A stretch of 64,000 nt of DNA, taken from JADJDM01 sp044352985 (lineage in GTDB: Bacteria > Bacteroidota > Bacteroidia > B-17B0 > Aurantibacillaceae). The DNA lies in the NCBI GenBank assembly GCA_044352985.1, contig JBILCU010000006.1, positions 62,001-126,000 on the forward strand. The letters are read 5' to 3'. The notes beneath the pieces were generated by a model. It was not told the DNA's origin, ran no database searches, and was given only the letters and a program-made list of their open reading frames with translations. The translations under genes and the position numbers were made by a program. Positions 60,969 to 64,000 of this stretch are shown one piece after another (position 1 is the first letter of the stretch; the number at the start of each line of letters is the position of its first letter).

Positions 60969-63470
60969 TTACCTCACCAACATAAAATATCCTTTTGCTT
61001 CAAAAGCCTTTTCATCATTACCTTTTCCGGTAATTACATAAAAGTATGTCCCTTCGGCGGCCTTATCTCCGTTCCAGCCTTCTTCGGGTTTTGTAGTTTC
61101 GTAGTACTTATTTCCCCAACGGTTAAAAACAGACAATTGCAATTCTTTATAGCCTTTGTATTTAATTAAAAACACATCATTAATTCCGTCACCATTTGGT
61201 GAGAAAATATTAGGTATAATAAGAGATGATTTTATTTCAATTAAAATTTTAGCAGTATCATTACACGTTGCATCTCCATTTGTTACAATTAATGTAACAT
61301 CCAAACTATTTGGTCCTTGAATATTTTGAAGAAGATTATTTAAATTATTTGTTATTGTATCGGTTGTTTGGCCATTATTAAAAATCCAATTGTAAGTAAC
61401 TCCAATTCCTGTAGAAGATATGTTTATAAAAGATGCATTCAACACTTCGTTCTGACTACTGTAATTCCAAACATAACTGTTATTATAGCCGCTGCTTGCT
61501 GTTACCTCTGTTAATGTATCATTTCCTCCCGATTGAACAGTTGCGCTGAATGAAGCGCTTAGAGGTATATTAGCGTTTATAATAATTGATTCTGTAAACT
61601 CACAACCATTAGCATCTTTTACAATTAAAGAATAAATAGACGCATTAATGCTTGTATAGTTTAATGTATTTGTAAATGCGCTACCGTTAAAACTATAGGT
61701 ATAAGGAGCAGTTCCTCCTGTTGTGTTACTTACAGTTAATGTTCCTCCTGTTCCGTCACATTTAGCGTTTGTTGATGTATAAACAATGTTTGTTGGAGCA
61801 TTTGGGTTTGTTAAGGTCGTTGTTGGTGCAACAAATTCACATCCGTTTACATCTTTTACTGTAATGGTATAATTTCCTGCACTTAAATTAGTAAAGTTTG
61901 TAATAGAAGAAAATGTAGCTCCGTTTAAGCTATAACTATATGGTGCAGTGCCTCCCGTAACAGTTCCTATTGTAATTGCACCGTTTGTTTGTCCGCAAAC
62001 GGGATCTGTTTCTGTAATATTCACTGCTGTTGGTGCATTAGGGCTTGATAAAGTAATTGTTGTCGCAACAAACTCACATCCGTTTGCATCTTTTACGGTT
62101 AATGAATAAGTGCCTGTTTCAAGATTATTATAAACAGCGGTTGATGAAAATGCACCTCCATTAAAACTGTATGTATATGGTGAAGTACCTCCGGTAACAT
62201 TACCTATTGCTATTGATCCATTTGCTAGTGAGCATCCCGGATCTGTTTCAGTCACTGCAACCGCAGTTGGCCCATTCGGACTAATTAATGTTATTGTTGG
62301 AGCGGTAAATTCACAACCATTTGCATCCCTAATAATTAAAGAATAAGAGCCTGCAGCTAAATTGGAATAGTTCTGAGCGCCTGAAAATCCTTGAGCATTA
62401 AAGTTGTATTGATAAGGTGCCGTACCACCTGTAACATTACCTATTGCTACTAATCCATTTGCAAGTGAGCATCCCGGATCTGTTTCAGTTACTGCAACCG
62501 CAGTTGGTCCGTTAGAAGCGGCCAACACTATAGTAGTGTCTTTACTACAGCCAGAAGCACTAGTAATTGTTATTGAATATGATCCTGCAGCAAGATTGTT
62601 AACTGAACTTGTTTGTCCTGTAGTTGGAAATGGCCATAAATAAAAATAAGTGCCAGTTGGTTGTGGATTAAAACTAATTATACCGTTTGGTGTATTGCAA
62701 CTTGGCTGAACAATAGTAGGTAAAGTAGAAAACGTTCCTTGTGGGACACATGTACCGCCATTGCAATTATTTACTGCAATCGAACTTGGCAAATTCTGAA
62801 CAAGCACTGTTGATCCATCTGTTTGTCGGCTAATTGGACTACCAGAAGCTGGGTTAGAACCACCATACTTTACTATGCCCGGAAATTGTGCATTTATTTG
62901 AATAGGTGTTTTTAACACAACTGTAGAGGGAGTTCCAGTTGGTAAACACAATACACCTGGGTCAAAATCACTTGTGTTTGCGGTTAAATTTCCTGCGCTC
63001 GACGACCAATAAATACAATCGAGAGGCACTCCGCTTGCATCATATAGTGCACACCATCCGTCAGTATTGGCTAATACAAAATTACCATTATACATGCAAT
63101 AATCAGCCGCAACCAATGGGATATCGATGTTGCCCAATACAGCTCCTCCAGCATTAGATGAACCGATTACGATATGACCCCCGGGTGGTATTGTAGCAGC
63201 AGGAACGTTAGGTATTTTTATCGTGCCCCCCGTATTTGTGCCCGATAACGCTTGCTTCATTGCAATAAAATACCCAGTTATATTAACAGGAGAACAACTT
63301 GAATTATAAAGTTCTATGTATTCCTGACTTGAATTATAAATTAATCCATTTGGCGGGGTTTGAATTGTCCCCGGAGGTCTAATCATAAGCTCGTTCAATA
63401 CAATTTGTGAAAAGGTATTAAATGAAATGAAAAATAAAAATAATACTATGTAGCTTTTGCTTGTTTTCAT
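60969..63470 (-). CDS. Lamin-tail-domain / SprB-repeat protein with gliding-type C-terminus
   Basis: 833 aa. Signal peptide (KSYIVLFLFFISFNTFSQ); residues ~20-240 are a lamin tail domain (IVLNELMIRPPG, SQEYIELYNSSC, NITGYFIAMKQ, GHIVIGSSNAG). From ~280 to ~640 there are SprB-type repeats of ~77 residues (PTAVAVTETDPGCSLANG ... GTAPYQYNFNAQ ... AGSYSLIIRDANGCEFTAP). The last ~85 residues are the gliding motility-associated (T9SS type B) domain: IIPNIFSPNGDGINDVFLI, LSVFNRWGNKYYETTKPEEG, GTYFYVITGKG. A filamentous adhesin by analogy to SprB repeats. Six bases separate it from the next gene downstream. Confidence 0.85.
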   Translation of the reverse strand: MKTSKSYIVLFLFFISFNTFSQIVLNELMIRPPGTIQTPPNGLIYNSSQEYIELYNSSCSPVNITGYFIAMKQALSGTNTGGTIKIPNVPAATIPPGGHIVIGSSNAGGAVLGNIDIPLVAADYCMYNGNFVLANTDGWCALYDASGVPLDCIYWSSSAGNLTANTSDFDPGVLCLPTGTPSTVVLKTPIQINAQFPGIVKYGGSNPASGSPISRQTDGSTVLVQNLPSSIAVNNCNGGTCVPQGTFSTLPTIVQPSCNTPNGIISFNPQPTGTYFYLWPFPTTGQTSSVNNLAAGSYSITITSASGCSKDTTIVLAASNGPTAVAVTETDPGCSLANGLVAIGNVTGGTAPYQYNFNAQGFSGAQNYSNLAAGSYSLIIRDANGCEFTAPTITLISPNGPTAVAVTETDPGCSLANGSIAIGNVTGGTSPYTYSFNGGAFSSTAVYNNLETGTYSLTVKDANGCEFVATTITLSSPNAPTAVNITETDPVCGQTNGAITIGTVTGGTAPYSYSLNGATFSSITNFTNLSAGNYTITVKDVNGCEFVAPTTTLTNPNAPTNIVYTSTNAKCDGTGGTLTVSNTTGGTAPYTYSFNGSAFTNTLNYTSINASIYSLIVKDANGCEFTESIIINANIPLSASFSATVQSGGNDTLTEVTASSGYNNSYVWNYSSQNEVLNASFINISSTGIGVTYNWIFNNGQTTDTITNNLNNLLQNIQGPNSLDVTLIVTNGDATCNDTAKILIEIKSSLIIPNIFSPNGDGINDVFLIKYKGYKELQLSVFNRWGNKYYETTKPEEGWNGDKAAEGTYFYVITGKGNDEKAFEAKGYFMLVR

Positions 63471-63605
63471 AAATAATGTTTGTTTTTAAAAACAACGAGC
63501 CAAAATACGTTCAGTTAAATTCACTTAAAAATTACAAATCGACCGATTGTCCTACTTGTTTTAAATAAAATACTAGTTATTGTTTTGTTTTAAATAATGA
63601 AACAG

Positions 63606-64000
63606 TTATTTTATAACTAGTACCTGTCCATACTCCACTATGGTTTTATTTTGAAAATCAGTAGCATAGATTACATAAACATATACGCCATCTTGAACCA
63701 TATTGCTTTTATATGTACCATCCCATTTTTTTGTAATATCATCTAATACAGCTATAGCTTCGCCCCATCGATTATAGATGTAACACTTGTATTCATTTAT
63801 ACAATTAGTTTCAACAAACCAGTTATCATTAACATCATCATCATTTGGAGTAAAAGTATTTGGTGCATAAAACACAGCTTCATCATTTGTTCTGGGTATA
63901 TCAATATCAAAAGTAGTATTACACCCATCTCCATCAATAACAACTAATGGGTAATTACCTGAAGATAAACTTTCGAAACTCGGATTACTTACTGTATTTC
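63606..64000 (-). CDS. 3' end of another SprB-type T9SS adhesin (cut by window edge)
   Basis: The frame is open to base 64000 without a start codon of its own (the first Met, at 63875, lies inside the conserved domain). The visible part ends a repeat (SLSSGNYPLVVIDGDGC), then DIDIPRTNDEAVFYAPNTFTPNDDDVNDNW and IYNRWGEAIAVLDDITKKWDG, DGVYVYVIYATDF: the gliding-motility-associated C-terminal domain. An exported surface adhesin of the same family as the gene at 60969; size unknown. Confidence 0.85.
   Translation of the reverse strand, partial: NTVSNPSFESLSSGNYPLVVIDGDGCNTTFDIDIPRTNDEAVFYAPNTFTPNDDDVNDNWFVETNCINEYKCYIYNRWGEAIAVLDDITKKWDGTYKSNMVQDGVYVYVIYATDFQNKTIVEYGQVLVIK

Overview
The window is AT-rich chromosomal DNA of a Bacteroidota bacterium. 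The evidence is lineage-specific machinery: type IX secretion (T9SS) C-terminal sorting domains on several secreted giants, a PorP/SprF protein paired with a gliding-type adhesin, a GldH lipoprotein, a RicT-GldH gene pair, TonB-dependent receptors, and -7 promoter elements of the TAnnTTTG type. Menaquinone is made by the futalosine route (mqnB, mqnD). This fits Cytophagia/Sphingobacteriia-like or deep-branching flavobacterial relatives better than classical Flavobacterium, but I cannot name the genus.

Layout. 1-1157: 3' end of a fibronectin-III/T9SS secreted protein. 1256-5484: tight overlapping operon tadA, GH3-family ligase, ispD, PolX-like protein. 5503-6951: T9SS-secreted nidogen-like protein. 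7160-9324: pabB and an aldehyde-dehydrogenase-like protein lacking its catalytic half. 9332-12641: yifB/comM, three tandem tail-less SSB paralogues and a divergent, very short sigma-factor-like gene. 12740-16032: argS, mqnD, mqnB. 16060-22082: porP/sprF-like gene and a 1669-residue PKD-repeat adhesin. 22206-24878: pdhA and pdhC, with a terminator lying inside the convergent dtxR/mntR-like gene. 25538-32017: a decayed TonB-receptor relic, a MacA/MacB/LolD-like ABC export operon and an intact TonB receptor related to the relic. 32018-34832: two parS-type ParB sites flanking a methyltransferase gene, then mnmG. 35009-37693: ferritin, FKBP isomerase, FadL-like porin. 37698-41704: duplicated 3' ends of a YwqK/MORN-repeat gene, a MazEF-like toxin-antitoxin pair, the intact YwqK gene and nadA. 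42242-45643: rpiB, a 13-residue-repeat secreted protein, ricT and gldH. 45645-52934: flippase-dut-pgk, cyclophilin-lptB, small envelope proteins and a radical SAM/SPASM protein. 52968-58061: serC and an Rrf2-aroB-aroA-aroC cluster. 58149-64000: three large T9SS-exported proteins, the last cut by the window edge.

Most of the window is ordinary core metabolism and envelope biology. The parts that deserve attention are the parS pair (suggesting proximity to the replication origin), the TonB-receptor relic upstream of the macAB-like operon, the recombination scar around the toxin-antitoxin module, and the SSB triplet beside a region-2-only sigma-like gene. No CRISPR array, complete insertion sequence, rRNA or tRNA gene was recognised. 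All function calls come from reading motifs by eye; no database search was possible.
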